Source: Sphingopyxis sp. LK2115
GTDB taxonomy: Bacteria > Pseudomonadota > Alphaproteobacteria > Sphingomonadales > Sphingomonadaceae
Assembly (NCBI RefSeq): GCF_014595975.1
Contig: NZ_JABWGQ010000048.1
Location: 1 to 62,197, forward strand
Length of the DNA stretch: 62,197 bases
Reading direction: 5' to 3'
Positions 9,477 to 18,357 of this stretch are shown here, piece by piece (the first letter of the stretch is position 1; each line of letters begins with the position of its first letter). The notes under the pieces were generated by a model. That model was not told the DNA's origin, did no database searches, and was given only the letters and a program-made list of their open reading frames with translations. Both the position numbers and the translations under genes were made by a program.

Positions 9477-11258
9477 ATGCACGCCTATCGCACCCATCAT
9501 TGCGGCCAGCTTCGCGCCGAACATGTCGGCCAGACTGTTCGCCTGTCGGGCTGGGTGCATCGCAAGCGCGACCATGGCGGGCTGCTCTTCGTCGACCTGC
9601 GCGACCATTATGGCCTGACCCAGATCGTCGTGGATTCGAGCGATGCCGCTTTCGCGACGCTCGACGGCCTCCGCGCGGAAAGCGTCGTGACGATCACTGG
9701 CCAGGTCGTCGCGCGGTCGGCGGAAACGGTGAACGTCAATCTGCCGACCGGCGCGATCGAGGTTCGCGCGCGCGACGTGGTGGTGCAGTCGGCGGCCGCC
9801 GAACTGCCGATGCCAGTCGCGGGCGAACAGGATTATCCCGAGGACATCCGCCTCAAATACCGCTTTCTCGATCTGCGCCGCGAACGGCTGCACGCGAACA
9901 TCATGCTGCGCTCGAACGTGATCGCGTCGCTTCGCCGCCGCATGGTCGCGCAGGGCTTCACCGAATATCAGACGCCGATCCTCACCGCTTCGTCGCCGGA
10001 GGGCGCGCGCGACTATCTGGTGCCGAGCCGCGTCCACCCCGGCAAATTCTATGCGCTGCCGCAGGCGCCGCAGATGTTCAAGCAGCTGCTGATGGTCGCG
10101 GGTTTCGACCGCTATTTCCAGATTGCGCCCTGCTTTCGCGACGAAGACGCGCGCGCCGACCGTTCGCCCGGCGAGTTCTACCAGCTCGATTTCGAGATGA
10201 GTTTCGTCACCCAGGACGACGTCTTCAACGCGATCGAGCCGGTGCTGGCCGGGGTGTTCGAGGAGTTTGCGAACGGGAAGTCGGTCACACCGGCGGGGTC
10301 GTTTCCGCGCATCCCCTACCGCGAATCGATGCTCAAATATGGCAATGACAAGCCCGATCTTCGCAATCCGCTGATCATCAGCGACGTTTCGGCGCATTTC
10401 GCGGGTTCGGGTTTTGGCCGTTTCGCCGACATCGTCGCGGCGGGCGATGTCGTGCGCGCGATCCCGGCGCCGGGGACGGCGGACAAGAGCCGCAAATTCT
10501 TTGACGACATGAACAGCTGGGCGCAGGGCGAAGGCTTTGCGGGGCTGGGCTATGCAACGCGCAAGGGCGGCGAATGGGGCGGCCCGATCGCCAAGAATCA
10601 CGGGCCAGAAAAGATGGACGCGCTGGCCGCCGAACTGGGGCTCGGCCCCGACGACGGCCTGTTCTTTGCCGCGGGCAAGGAAGCGCAGGCGGCAAGGCTC
10701 GCGGGCCTTGCGCGCACGCGCGTCGCCGAACAGCTCGACCTCATCGACGCGAACCGTTTCGAGATGTGCTGGATCGTCGATTTCCCGATGTTCGAGCGCG
10801 ACGAGGAAACGGGCAAGATCGACTTCAGCCACAACCCCTTCTCGATGCCGCAGGGCGAGCTTGAGGCGTTGGAAACGCAAGACCCGCTGGACATTCTGGC
10901 GTGGCAATATGACATCGTGTGCAACGGCGTCGAGCTGTCGTCGGGCGCGATCCGCAACCATCGTCCCGACATCATGTACAAGGCGTTCGAGATAGCGGGC
11001 TATAGCCAGGCCGAAGTCGACGCCAATTTCGCGGGCATGATCAACGCCTTCAAATATGGCGCGCCGCCGCACGGCGGGTCGGCGCCGGGGGTCGATCGCA
11101 TCGTCATGCTGCTCGCCGACGAACCGAACATCCGCGAAGTCGTCGTCTTTCCGATGAACCAGAAGGCCGAAGACCTGATGATGGGCGCCCCGGCGCCGGT
11201 TTCGGAAAAACAGCTTCGTGAACTGCATATCCGGCTGGTCGACGGACCCAAGGGCTGA
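9477..11258 (+). CDS. aspS: Aspartyl-tRNA synthetase
   Basis: A 593-residue class II synthetase of the bacterial type. It has the N-terminal anticodon-binding OB fold ([23 protein letters not shown]), the catalytic core with motif 2 ([20 protein letters not shown]), the bacterial GAD insertion in the middle (about residues 290-420), and motif 3 ([20 protein letters not shown]). In alphaproteobacteria without asparaginyl-tRNA synthetase this enzyme is usually non-discriminating and charges tRNA-Asn as well; the window alone cannot show this. The ATG at 9477 starts directly at the conserved [13 protein letters not shown]. Confidence 0.97.
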   Translation: MHAYRTHHCGQLRAEHVGQTVRLSGWVHRKRDHGGLLFVDLRDHYGLTQIVVDSSDAAFATLDGLRAESVVTITGQVVARSAETVNVNLPTGAIEVRARDVVVQSAAAELPMPVAGEQDYPEDIRLKYRFLDLRRERLHANIMLRSNVIASLRRRMVAQGFTEYQTPILTASSPEGARDYLVPSRVHPGKFYALPQAPQMFKQLLMVAGFDRYFQIAPCFRDEDARADRSPGEFYQLDFEMSFVTQDDVFNAIEPVLAGVFEEFANGKSVTPAGSFPRIPYRESMLKYGNDKPDLRNPLIISDVSAHFAGSGFGRFADIVAAGDVVRAIPAPGTADKSRKFFDDMNSWAQGEGFAGLGYATRKGGEWGGPIAKNHGPEKMDALAAELGLGPDDGLFFAAGKEAQAARLAGLARTRVAEQLDLIDANRFEMCWIVDFPMFERDEETGKIDFSHNPFSMPQGELEALETQDPLDILAWQYDIVCNGVELSSGAIRNHRPDIMYKAFEIAGYSQAEVDANFAGMINAFKYGAPPHGGSAPGVDRIVMLLADEPNIREVVVFPMNQKAEDLMMGAPAPVSEKQLRELHIRLVDGPKG

Positions 11259-11295
11259 GGCTTCGTCCTTGTCCCAAACAGCGTTAACCTCTGTT

Positions 11296-11370
11296 CGTCA
11301 TCCCGGCGAAGGCCGGAGTCTCGCCCTCGCATCCCGTCGCAATGTCGAGACCCCGGCCTTTGTCGGGATA
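11296..11370. repeat. Dispersed palindromic repeat, family B, copy 1
   Basis: The arms CGTCATCCCGGCGAAGGCCG and CCCCGGCCTTTGTCGGGATA face each other around a 35-bp centre. Short versions of the same hairpin are at 30326-30351 and 48469-48493. It lies between aspS and the hydrolase gene. Confidence 0.6.
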
Positions 11371-11387
11371 GTGATTCAGGGGGTGGC

Positions 11388-12260
11388 ATGATCGAGCCAC
11401 GCGAACGCCGGCTGGACAGCTCGGCCGGGGAGATATGCTGGTTTGAATGGGGCGCACCGTCGGACCGGCCCTCGCTGCTGCTGTTGCACGCGACCGGATT
11501 TCACGCGCGTCTCTGGGATCAGGTCGTCGCGGCATTGCCGCATGGCACCCACGTCATCGCGCCCGACCAGCTGGGCCACGGGCGCAGCGCCAAGCCCGCG
11601 TCGCTGTCCGATTGGGCCGTCACCGCCGACGCGCTGTTGCCGCTGGTCGACCGGTTCGCCGCGGCGCGCCTGATCGGATGCGGCCACAGCATGGGCGGCT
11701 ATGTGCTGACCCGGCTGGCGGCTGAGCGGCCCGATGCCTTTGCGCATATCTTTCTGATCGATCCGGTCATCATGCCCCCCGAACTTTATGTCGGTGCCGC
11801 CGATGCGCCGGTCCCCGATCCGGCCGACCACCCGGTAGCACGGCGACGGGCGCGCTGGGACGGGTGGGAGGTGATGAACGCCCATTTTGCCGCGCGTCCG
11901 CCCTATGCACACTGGCAGCCCCAGGCGCTTGCAGACTATTGTCGTTTCGGCCTGCTTCCTGCCGCGGATGGGCATGGATGGGATCTTGCCTGTCCGCCGA
12001 TGCTTGAGGCGTCGGTCTATCAAAATGCGCTCCGCACCAACCCGCACGACTGGCTGGGCGCTGTCGGCGCGCCGGCAAGCGTGATCCGCGCCAGAAACGG
12101 CGCGCGCGCGGGCAACCTCGACTTTTCGGTCAGCCCGACCTGGCCAGCCCTGGGCACCGCACTGGCGGCGGTGCGCGACGAGCAATGGGGCGACCAGAGC
12201 CACTTCATCCCGATGGAAGCGCCGCAGCGGCTGGCCGATCTGATCGCCAGCGAACTCTGA
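11388..12260 (+). CDS. Alpha/beta hydrolase
   Basis: A 290-residue alpha/beta-fold hydrolase of unknown substrate. It has the oxyanion segment LLLLHATGFHARLWDQV, then VIAPDQLGHGRS, the nucleophile elbow GHSMGGYVL (serine near residue 104), and a late histidine in DQSHFIPMEAPQRL, the usual place for the third member of the triad. There is no signal peptide, so it should be cytosolic. The ATG at 11388 has a G-rich ribosome site (CAGGGGG). The nearest relatives would be haloalkane dehalogenase or esterase-like proteins, but nothing here identifies the substrate. Confidence 0.85.
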   Translation: MIEPRERRLDSSAGEICWFEWGAPSDRPSLLLLHATGFHARLWDQVVAALPHGTHVIAPDQLGHGRSAKPASLSDWAVTADALLPLVDRFAAARLIGCGHSMGGYVLTRLAAERPDAFAHIFLIDPVIMPPELYVGAADAPVPDPADHPVARRRARWDGWEVMNAHFAARPPYAHWQPQALADYCRFGLLPAADGHGWDLACPPMLEASVYQNALRTNPHDWLGAVGAPASVIRARNGARAGNLDFSVSPTWPALGTALAAVRDEQWGDQSHFIPMEAPQRLADLIASEL

Positions 12261-12279
12261 CCCCGGTCCTCCAGCGGTT

Positions 12280-12308
12280 TTGACAGCCGCCGATGGCTGC
12301 GATAGCTC
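12280..12308 (+). promoter_or_regulatory. Candidate promoter of the exported TPR-like protein gene
   Basis: TTGACA at 12280-12285, a 17-bp spacer and TAGCTC at 12303-12308 lie about 30 bp before the ATG at 12339. The -35 is perfect, the -10 is moderate. Confidence 0.35.
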
Positions 12309-12338
12309 GGCGGAAACTGGCTAATTGGGGGTGCGGTC

Positions 12339-13277
12339 ATGATCGATGCGCGATGGACGCTGGGTGCCGCCTTGTTAAGCGTCGCGGTGCCCGCGCACGC
12401 CGAAACGCTGACGATCAACAGCGGTGATCCCGCCGCCGCCGATGTCACCGACCTGCTGAGCATATCGGTCGAGCGGTTCGATGGCGAGGATGGCGCGGCC
12501 TTTGCCCAAGCGCTCGAAGCCGAACTCGCCGCCGCGACATTTCACGGCAGCCGCTTTTACCGGGTCGTTGCACCCGAATCCGGGGCACCGACCGACGCGC
12601 TGGTCACCGGGACGATCCGCGCCAGCGTCGATGATGTCCCGGTGATCGAAAAGCGCCGCCGCTGCACCGAATATGACCCCGCCGACAAAAAGAAATGCAT
12701 CAAGGAAATCGACGTCGATATCCGGTGCCGCCGCCGCACGGCGGTCGTTGCGACGACGGTGCGACTGGTTGCCATCGGCGACGGATCGATCCGTTACACC
12801 CGGCCGCTGAATGCGCGCGATCAGGTGACGCTTTGCCCCGACCGGAGCGCGCCGCAAAGTGTCGAGGATTATTTCGCCGCCACCTTCCGCAACCAGGTGC
12901 GGGCGATCCGCGACGATCTTGCGCCGCGCAGTTACTCGCTCGACGTCCGGGTCGACGAGAGCACGAAGGGGCTGAACAAGCCGGCGCAGGCTGCGTTCAA
13001 GGCGGCAGTGCGGCTGACCAAGACCGATCAGGCGGGCGCCTGCGCCGCCTGGAACGCGCTGACGCGCGATGTCGAGCCGACCGCGGCACTGGCGTTCAAC
13101 CTGGGGCTTTGCAACGAGATGAAGGGCGATCTCGACGCGGCGGCGGACTGGTATGGCGATGCCCAGCGACAGGGTGCGCGCGGCGGCGCGGTTCCCGAAG
13201 CGCTGGCACGCCTCGATCGCCATCGGCGCGCGCTGGCCGCGTGGACCGCCCGCAAGGGCGCCATGGGCGCCGAATAG
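12339..13277 (+). CDS. Exported protein of unknown function with TPR-like C terminus
   Basis: A 312-residue protein with a clear signal peptide: MIDARW, a hydrophobic run, then a cleavage site after VPAHA. The mature part begins ETLTINSGDPAAADVTDLLSI. A cysteine-containing charged stretch (RRRCTEYDPADKKKC, IRCRRRTAV) spans about residues 104-132, and the C-terminal third has a TPR-like helix pair (LAFNLGLCNEMKGDLDAAADWYGDAQRQG). I do not recognise the family. Overall it resembles exported proteins that combine a CsgG-like core with TPRs, but this is only a structural impression. It stands alone between the hydrolase and ppk2. Confidence 0.75.
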   Translation: MIDARWTLGAALLSVAVPAHAETLTINSGDPAAADVTDLLSISVERFDGEDGAAFAQALEAELAAATFHGSRFYRVVAPESGAPTDALVTGTIRASVDDVPVIEKRRRCTEYDPADKKKCIKEIDVDIRCRRRTAVVATTVRLVAIGDGSIRYTRPLNARDQVTLCPDRSAPQSVEDYFAATFRNQVRAIRDDLAPRSYSLDVRVDESTKGLNKPAQAAFKAAVRLTKTDQAGACAAWNALTRDVEPTAALAFNLGLCNEMKGDLDAAADWYGDAQRQGARGGAVPEALARLDRHRRALAAWTARKGAMGAE

Positions 13278-13354
13278 CCGCGGCGAACCCGCTGTGCCAT
13301 AAAGCGACAGCCTGAGCGCTTGGTAGGACAGGGCGGAGTGCGCTAGACAAGGAT

Positions 13355-14140
13355 ATGACCATTTCGCTGTCCGACTATGAAACCGGCGCCAAATATGACG
13401 GCGACTATGCCGCGGAACTCGACGCGCTGACCGAGCGGCTCGAACGGATCCAGGCCGCGCACATCGTCCATGCGCAGCGCAGCGTCATCATGGTCGAGGG
13501 CTGGGATGCGGCGGGAAAGGGCGGGATCATCCGGCGGCTCACCGCCTCGCTCGATCCACGCTATTTCGAGGTTTGGCCGATCGGCGCGCCGACCGAGGAG
13601 GAAAAGGCGCGGCACTTCCTCTGGCGTTTCTGGAAACGCCTGCCCGGCAAGCGTGAAATCTCGATCTTCGACCGCAGCTGGTATGGCCGCGTGCTTGTCG
13701 AGCGCGTCGAGGGGTTCGCGACCGAGGCCGAGTGGCGCAAGGCCTATGACGAAATCAACGAGTTTGAGGCGCAATTGACCGGCAGCGCGACCCATCTCGT
13801 CAAGCTGTTCGTTCATGTGACGCAGGAGGAACAGGACAGGCGCTTCGCCGACCGGCTCGATCATCCGTGGAAGCGGTGGAAGACCGGGGCCGAAGATTAT
13901 CGCAACCGGGCGAAGCGCGCCGACTATCTGGCGGCGATGGACGACATGTTCGCGCAGACGCACACGCGCTGGGCGCCGTGGAAAATCATCGACGGCAATA
14001 ACAAAAAGGCGGCGCGCATCGCGGCGCTAACGCATATCGCCGAAACGCTGGAGGCGGCTGTGCCGATGACTCCTCCCGAACGCGACCCCGCGGTGGTGAA
14101 ACTGGCCGCCAAGGCGTTCGGTTACAAGCCGAAGGACTAG
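13355..14140 (+). CDS. ppk2: Polyphosphate kinase 2 family protein
   Basis: A 261-residue P-loop kinase that uses polyphosphate to phosphorylate nucleotides, or the reverse. Walker A is EGWDAAGKGGIIRRL (residues 48-62) and Walker B is ISIFDRSWYGRVLVERVEGF (102-121), both diagnostic of PPK2. The lid region KARHFLWRFWKRLPGKREI is also typical. Length matches the single-domain classes. The subclass, and so the preference for NMP, NDP or ADP/GDP, cannot be settled from inspection. It is 5.5 kb from ppk1-ppx, giving this short region both polyphosphate kinase types. Confidence 0.92.
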   Translation: MTISLSDYETGAKYDGDYAAELDALTERLERIQAAHIVHAQRSVIMVEGWDAAGKGGIIRRLTASLDPRYFEVWPIGAPTEEEKARHFLWRFWKRLPGKREISIFDRSWYGRVLVERVEGFATEAEWRKAYDEINEFEAQLTGSATHLVKLFVHVTQEEQDRRFADRLDHPWKRWKTGAEDYRNRAKRADYLAAMDDMFAQTHTRWAPWKIIDGNNKKAARIAALTHIAETLEAAVPMTPPERDPAVVKLAAKAFGYKPKD

Positions 14141-14185
14141 GATTTTCGGCCTGTTTGGGTAGCAATCAGGCCGCCTAGTCGCTAC

Positions 14186-14731
14186 ATGGGGTGGATGAGC
14201 CGCGCCAAAAGATCCGACGACTGGGGTTTTCCCCGCTGGCGCCCCTATGGTTCGTCGCGCGAGGCGCAGCAGGTGCGCCTTTGCGACCGGCACGGCTGCA
14301 CCGAACCCGGCAATTGCCCCGCACCCAAGTCGCCGAACAGCCCTGAACGCTGGTATTTCTGCGAAAGCCACGCCGCCGAATATAATCGTGGCTGGGATTA
14401 TTTCGCCGGGCTGAGCGCCGAGGACGCCGCGGCCCGCGCCGCCGAGGAAGCGCGGGGCGCGCGCAGCTATGCCCGCGCGCAGCATTATGCCTGGGGCGGC
14501 GCCGGCGACGGCAGCCGCAGCGCCGACGAGATGCGCGCGCTCGAAATCCTCGGCCTCGACCCCGACGCCGATTTCGACGCGACGAAAAAGGCATGGCGCG
14601 CCTATGCGAAGGAGTGCCACCCCGACGTCAAGCCCGGCGACGACGAAGCCGCAAAGCGCTTTACGGCAGGGCAGGCGGCGTTCGAGGTGCTCAAGCAGGC
14701 TGAAGAGCGCAAGAGCTGGAAGCCGGCCTGA
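14186..14731 (+). CDS. J-domain protein with a cysteine/histidine-rich N terminus
   Basis: A 181-residue protein whose C-terminal ~65 residues form a J domain: ALEILGLDPDADFDATKKAW, AYAKECHPDVKPGDDEAAKR with the HPD motif that stimulates DnaK ATPase, then the last helix to the C terminus. The N-terminal half carries CDRHGCTEPGNCPAP and YFCESHAAEYNRGWDYF, which supply several Cys and His that could bind a metal. Canonical DnaJ places the J domain first, so this is an atypical J protein. The start ATG at 14186 (MGWMSRAKRSDDWG) could also be the ATG nine bases later. It converges with mtgA. Confidence 0.85.
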   Translation: MGWMSRAKRSDDWGFPRWRPYGSSREAQQVRLCDRHGCTEPGNCPAPKSPNSPERWYFCESHAAEYNRGWDYFAGLSAEDAAARAAEEARGARSYARAQHYAWGGAGDGSRSADEMRALEILGLDPDADFDATKKAWRAYAKECHPDVKPGDDEAAKRFTAGQAAFEVLKQAEERKSWKPA

Positions 14732-14832
14732 GGGGTTGGGGAAGCAACCGGTTCGGGACATAATGCCCTTCCCCGGAAGCGGAGGCGTTTACGGCGCGAC
14801 ACCTGCTCCCGCGGCGTGGCCGCCACCAGCTC

Positions 14833-15540
14833 CTAATCATAAACGCACCCATCCAGCCCGTCGCGCCGGACCTGGCCGATGCGCGCGGCGATGGTGTTGC
14901 CATAACGGCGCGTGAATCCCGACGGGCTCACCGCCTCGCGCTTTTTGGGCAGCGGCAGGATGGCGGCGATGCGCGCCGCCTCGCGCGGGGTCAGCCTGGC
15001 CGCGCCATGCTTGAAATAGCGCCGCGCCCCCGCCTCGACGCCATAGGTGCCGATCCCCGTCTCGGCGACGTTGAGGTAAACCTCCATGATCCGCCTTTTG
15101 CCCCAGATCGTTTCGATCAGGAAGGTGAACCAGACTTCGGGCACCTTGCGGACATAGCGTGTCCAGCCGCTGCCCTGCCACAGGAAGACATTTTTCGCGG
15201 TCTGCTGGCTGATCGTCGATCCGCCGCGCAGCCGCTTGCCCCTGGCGTTGCGCTCGATCGCTTCCTCGATCGCTTCGGTGTCGAAGCCGCGATGGCTACA
15301 GAATTTCCCGTCCTCGGCCGCGATCACCGCGCGGACCATGTTGCGGTCGATGTCCGAAAGGCTGGTCCAATCCTTGGTGATGCCGTTGCGGTCGGCCAGC
15401 ATCGTGAAGGTCACCGGCGGCGGCACCACGGCATAGACGAGCACCCACAGCACCGAAAAGACGATCAGCCATAGCAGCCATTTGAGCGGGCGGAGCAGCC
15501 AATGGGGTTTGCGGCGCTTGGTCGATTTCGCAGTGGGCAT
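14833..15540 (-). CDS. mtgA: Monofunctional biosynthetic peptidoglycan glycosyltransferase
   Basis: A 235-residue GT51 enzyme that polymerises lipid II glycan chains on the periplasmic face. A single membrane helix (about residues 17-40, LKWLLWLIVFSVLWVLVYAV) is followed by the GT51 motifs: AVIAAEDGKFCSHRGFD with the catalytic Glu, then LRGGSTISQQTAKNVFLW, and KRRIMEVYLNVAETG. There is no transpeptidase domain and the length equals that of MtgA. It ends facing the J-domain gene. Confidence 0.95.
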   Translation of the reverse strand: MPTAKSTKRRKPHWLLRPLKWLLWLIVFSVLWVLVYAVVPPPVTFTMLADRNGITKDWTSLSDIDRNMVRAVIAAEDGKFCSHRGFDTEAIEEAIERNARGKRLRGGSTISQQTAKNVFLWQGSGWTRYVRKVPEVWFTFLIETIWGKRRIMEVYLNVAETGIGTYGVEAGARRYFKHGAARLTPREAARIAAILPLPKKREAVSPSGFTRRYGNTIAARIGQVRRDGLDGCVYD

Positions 15541-15600
15541 GACGGTTCATTAGCCGCTTGCCGACGCGCGGCAAGCGGCTGTTTGATGTCGGGTGGGGTG

Positions 15601-16245
15601 TCAAGCCTTGGGTAGTTCGCCGCCCGGCCCGTCGCCATCCTTCTTGTCGCCGTCCTTCTTGTCCGTTGCGGCGTCGATCGCCTCGCTTGCCTTGGCGGCG
15701 GCGCCCTTGGCCGCGTCGGCGGCGTCGGACGCGAGCGAGCGCATCCTTGCCTCGGCCTCGGCTTCCTTGCCGCTCATCACGATCCACGCCATCGCCGCGG
15801 CGGCGATCAGCGCAAACAGGGCGAGCCAGTATCCGATTTCCCAATTGACCTGGATCATCGCCATCGCCGCGCGGTCCATGTCGCCGCCGCCGCCGTTTTT
15901 CGCGGCCTCGGCCATGATTGCATCCTTGCTGTAGCGCCAGGTGCCAAGGAAGATCAGCACCAGCGCGGCGACCGACGTGCCGAGCACCAGCCGCGCCGCT
16001 TCGCGCCCGCGCGCGAAAAGCAGGAACAGCCCTGCCGCAATGGCCAGCAGCGCCAGGATCAGCCACAGGTTCATCGCCGCGCCATCGCCCGCCGACGCGG
16101 CGCGCCCCATCGTCGTGACATGGCCAAAGGCGAGGCCAAAGCCCGTCGCTTCGGCGAGCTTCTGTTCAGAACAGCTGATCGTCATCCATGGCAGCAGGAA
16201 GGCGACGAGGGCAATGCCCTTGGGAATCCGGATCCATTTCCACAT
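15601..16245 (-). CDS. Predicted four-helix membrane protein with Ala/Lys-rich tail
   Basis: A 214-residue protein with four likely membrane segments: near residues 8-25 (IALVAFLLPWMTISCS), 58-80 (MNLWLILALLAIAAGLFLLF), 87-105 (LVLGTSVAALVLIFLGTW) and 133-155 (IGYWLALFALIAAAAMAWIV). The tail from about residue 170 is low complexity, rich in Ala, Asp, Lys and Gly (AADAAKGAAAKASEAIDAA, then repeated KKDGD). I do not recognise a family. It lies between the M23 peptidase gene and mtgA on the same strand, so an envelope role is plausible but unproven. Confidence 0.75.
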   Translation of the reverse strand: MWKWIRIPKGIALVAFLLPWMTISCSEQKLAEATGFGLAFGHVTTMGRAASAGDGAAMNLWLILALLAIAAGLFLLFARGREAARLVLGTSVAALVLIFLGTWRYSKDAIMAEAAKNGGGGDMDRAAMAMIQVNWEIGYWLALFALIAAAAMAWIVMSGKEAEAEARMRSLASDAADAAKGAAAKASEAIDAATDKKDGDKKDGDGPGGELPKA

Positions 16246-16319
16246 GCTGTTTCCCCCTCACGGTAAATGTGACCCGGCGGGCAAGCTAGCCGATTGTCCC
16301 GCCGAGTCAAATCGCCGGT

Positions 16320-17414
16320 TCAGGGAGCGAATCGGATCACGGCATAGGGGGCGGGCAGGCCGTCGACCGGGCGCACGGGCTGCGCGCGCCAGGGTTTTCC
16401 TTCCCCAAAATCCTCGCGGGTCGCATAAGCCCCCACGACATGTCCGGCGGCCATCCGATAGGGCAGGCCTTCGCCGTCGAGCGGCGCGATGGTGTCGGCG
16501 ACGTGGAAATGCAGGTGCGGCTGGGTGACATGGCCGGTCGCTCCGACCCGGCCGATGACCTGCCCTTTGCGAACGCGCTCGCCTTGCCGGACAGGGATGC
16601 CCGGCGTCAGATGCTGGTAAAAGGCATAGCGGCCGCCGGGCAGCCGTTGGACGATCATCGTTCCCGTTTCATCCTCGACGCTGGCGCGCGCACCGGGGGC
16701 GGCCGGATCCTTGACGACCAGGATTTCGCCATCGGCGACCGCCAGCACATCGGCGCCCGATCCGTCGGCGGCGACATCGCGTCCCGCCGAGGCGCGGTCG
16801 AACCCCGCTGCGGGCATCCAGTCGATCGCGTGACGTCCGGGCAGGCGGACGCGCCCGCTGACGGCATAGGGATAGCGACGATGGCCGTTATCGAGTTCGG
16901 GCAGTGCCACAGCAGTCCACGGTCCCCCGCGCAGCGGCGCGCCAAGGTCGAGGCCGGTTGCGGGCTGCGGCGCGAAGGCGCCACCCTCGATCGCAACCGG
17001 ATCGCCCGGAACATCCGCGCGTTTCGGCACCAGGCCGATCCGGTGGGTCAGCGGCTCCACGCCGCGGCCGCGCCACGGCACCGTGACATAGAAGATCGCC
17101 CGCTGTCCGGGGGCGAGGTCGTGCGCACCGCCCGACTGAGCGCCGAGCCGTCGCATGACGCGGGCCGGGTCGACGCGGGCGATGATCGCGCCGTCATCAG
17201 CCGCGCGCAGCTCGACAGCGGTGACGGTCAGCGTCTGCGCGGAAAAATTGGTCGCATGAAGCTCGTAGACGAGCCGGTCCTCGCCGTCGATCCGCGCGAC
17301 CGGCGGACTGTGCGGGACGGAAAGATGCAGCGATTGAAACGGTCGCACCTCGGCCATCGCAGGGGGGGTATCGGGTGCGACGGAAAGCAGGAGGAACAAG
17401 AGGCTGAACGGCAT
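16320..17414 (-). CDS. M23 family metallopeptidase (LytM-like)
   Basis: A 364-residue exported protein with a signal peptide (MPFSLLFLLLSVAP... cleaved near AMA-EV). Residues from about 175 form a zinc M23 endopeptidase-like fold: RHAIDWMPAAGF supplies the first His and Asp ligands, and PHLHFHVAD the HxH motif, with QGERVRKGQVIGRVGATG between. Such enzymes cut peptide crosslinks in the cell wall. The N-terminal ~170 residues resemble an immunoglobulin-like domain. It follows the LytTR gene on the same strand with a 78-bp gap. Confidence 0.88.
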   Translation of the reverse strand: MPFSLLFLLLSVAPDTPPAMAEVRPFQSLHLSVPHSPPVARIDGEDRLVYELHATNFSAQTLTVTAVELRAADDGAIIARVDPARVMRRLGAQSGGAHDLAPGQRAIFYVTVPWRGRGVEPLTHRIGLVPKRADVPGDPVAIEGGAFAPQPATGLDLGAPLRGGPWTAVALPELDNGHRRYPYAVSGRVRLPGRHAIDWMPAAGFDRASAGRDVAADGSGADVLAVADGEILVVKDPAAPGARASVEDETGTMIVQRLPGGRYAFYQHLTPGIPVRQGERVRKGQVIGRVGATGHVTQPHLHFHVADTIAPLDGEGLPYRMAAGHVVGAYATREDFGEGKPWRAQPVRPVDGLPAPYAVIRFAP

Positions 17415-17492
17415 CGACGGGTCTCCACGATGAAGGGGAGTCCGTCATGGTGGGAAAGGGCGCCGTCGACGAACGCCAATCGGCGAGCGGGA

Positions 17493-18326
17493 CTATTCGG
17501 CCGGACGAACGGGCCGCGGGTCGAGCAGCGCGGCGAGATTGTCGCGGAAGCGACGGCTCAGCCGCAATTGTTCGCCGCCGATCAGCCGGACATGCGCGTC
17601 GCCGCGCCCGATCGGCGCGATCTCGCGCACCCGGTCGATACGGATCAGCGCGCTGCGGTGGATGCGCGCGAACTCGGCGGCGGGCAGGCGCTCGCCAAGC
17701 GAGGTCAGCGATTCCTCGATCAGCATCGTGCGGCCCGCGGCGTGTATTTCGGCATAGTCGCCCGCGGCCCCGATCCAGTCGATCGTGTCCAGCGGAATGC
17801 GCGTCAGTCGTCCGCGGCTGCGCATCTCGAGGACGGCATCGGCGCGAGATCCGTCCTCCCGCTGTCGGCGCGGCCAACGCGTCCAGGCAAGCGTCAGCGC
17901 GACCACGCCCGCATAAAGCATGGTGTTGGTGTCGAAATTGCGCACGAACATGATGTCTGCCATCGCGCCCCGCGTCGCGACGCGCGCGCTGCGATAGACG
18001 GGCCAATAGACGAGCCCGAACAGCAGGACATGCGCATAAATGGTGACGGGCCACAGCAGCACATAGGCGGCGATCCGCCCCCACCACGGCTTGATCCGGC
18101 GTTCGATGGTCAGCGCCGCGCCGACGACCGGCCAGCTGAGCAGCGCCCAGATCGAATAGATGGCAGCAACATATCCGAGCGTCGGGCCCCAGTCCTGCGC
18201 ATGACCGCGCCAGGCCGCGACGAAATAGCCTTGCCCGGCCTGCGCGAACGTCACCAGCGCCCACGCAGCCAGCATCAGGCCGGTCCAGCCCACAGGGGTC
18301 GATGGCACACGCAGGCGGATCACCAT
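17493..18326 (-). CDS. Membrane-anchored LytTR-family DNA-binding regulator
   Basis: A 277-residue protein that joins a membrane part to a LytTR DNA-binding domain. Four hydrophobic segments lie in the first ~140 residues (GWTGLMLAAWALVTFAQ, AAIYSIWALLSWPVVGA, AYVLLWPVTIYAHVLLFG, and LYAGVVALTLAWTRW). The C-terminal ~100 residues carry the LytTR signature: IDWIGAAGDYAEIHAAGRT, ARIHRSALIRIDRVREI, and the closing LRLSRRFRDNL. With no receiver or kinase domain, the membrane part would have to sense directly or through a partner. Only 31 bp separate it from rpoH upstream, so cotranscription is likely. Confidence 0.88.
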   Translation of the reverse strand: MVIRLRVPSTPVGWTGLMLAAWALVTFAQAGQGYFVAAWRGHAQDWGPTLGYVAAIYSIWALLSWPVVGAALTIERRIKPWWGRIAAYVLLWPVTIYAHVLLFGLVYWPVYRSARVATRGAMADIMFVRNFDTNTMLYAGVVALTLAWTRWPRRQREDGSRADAVLEMRSRGRLTRIPLDTIDWIGAAGDYAEIHAAGRTMLIEESLTSLGERLPAAEFARIHRSALIRIDRVREIAPIGRGDAHVRLIGGEQLRLSRRFRDNLAALLDPRPVRPAE

Positions 18327-18357
18327 ATTGTATCCGCCATCATTCCCCCGCCCGGCG

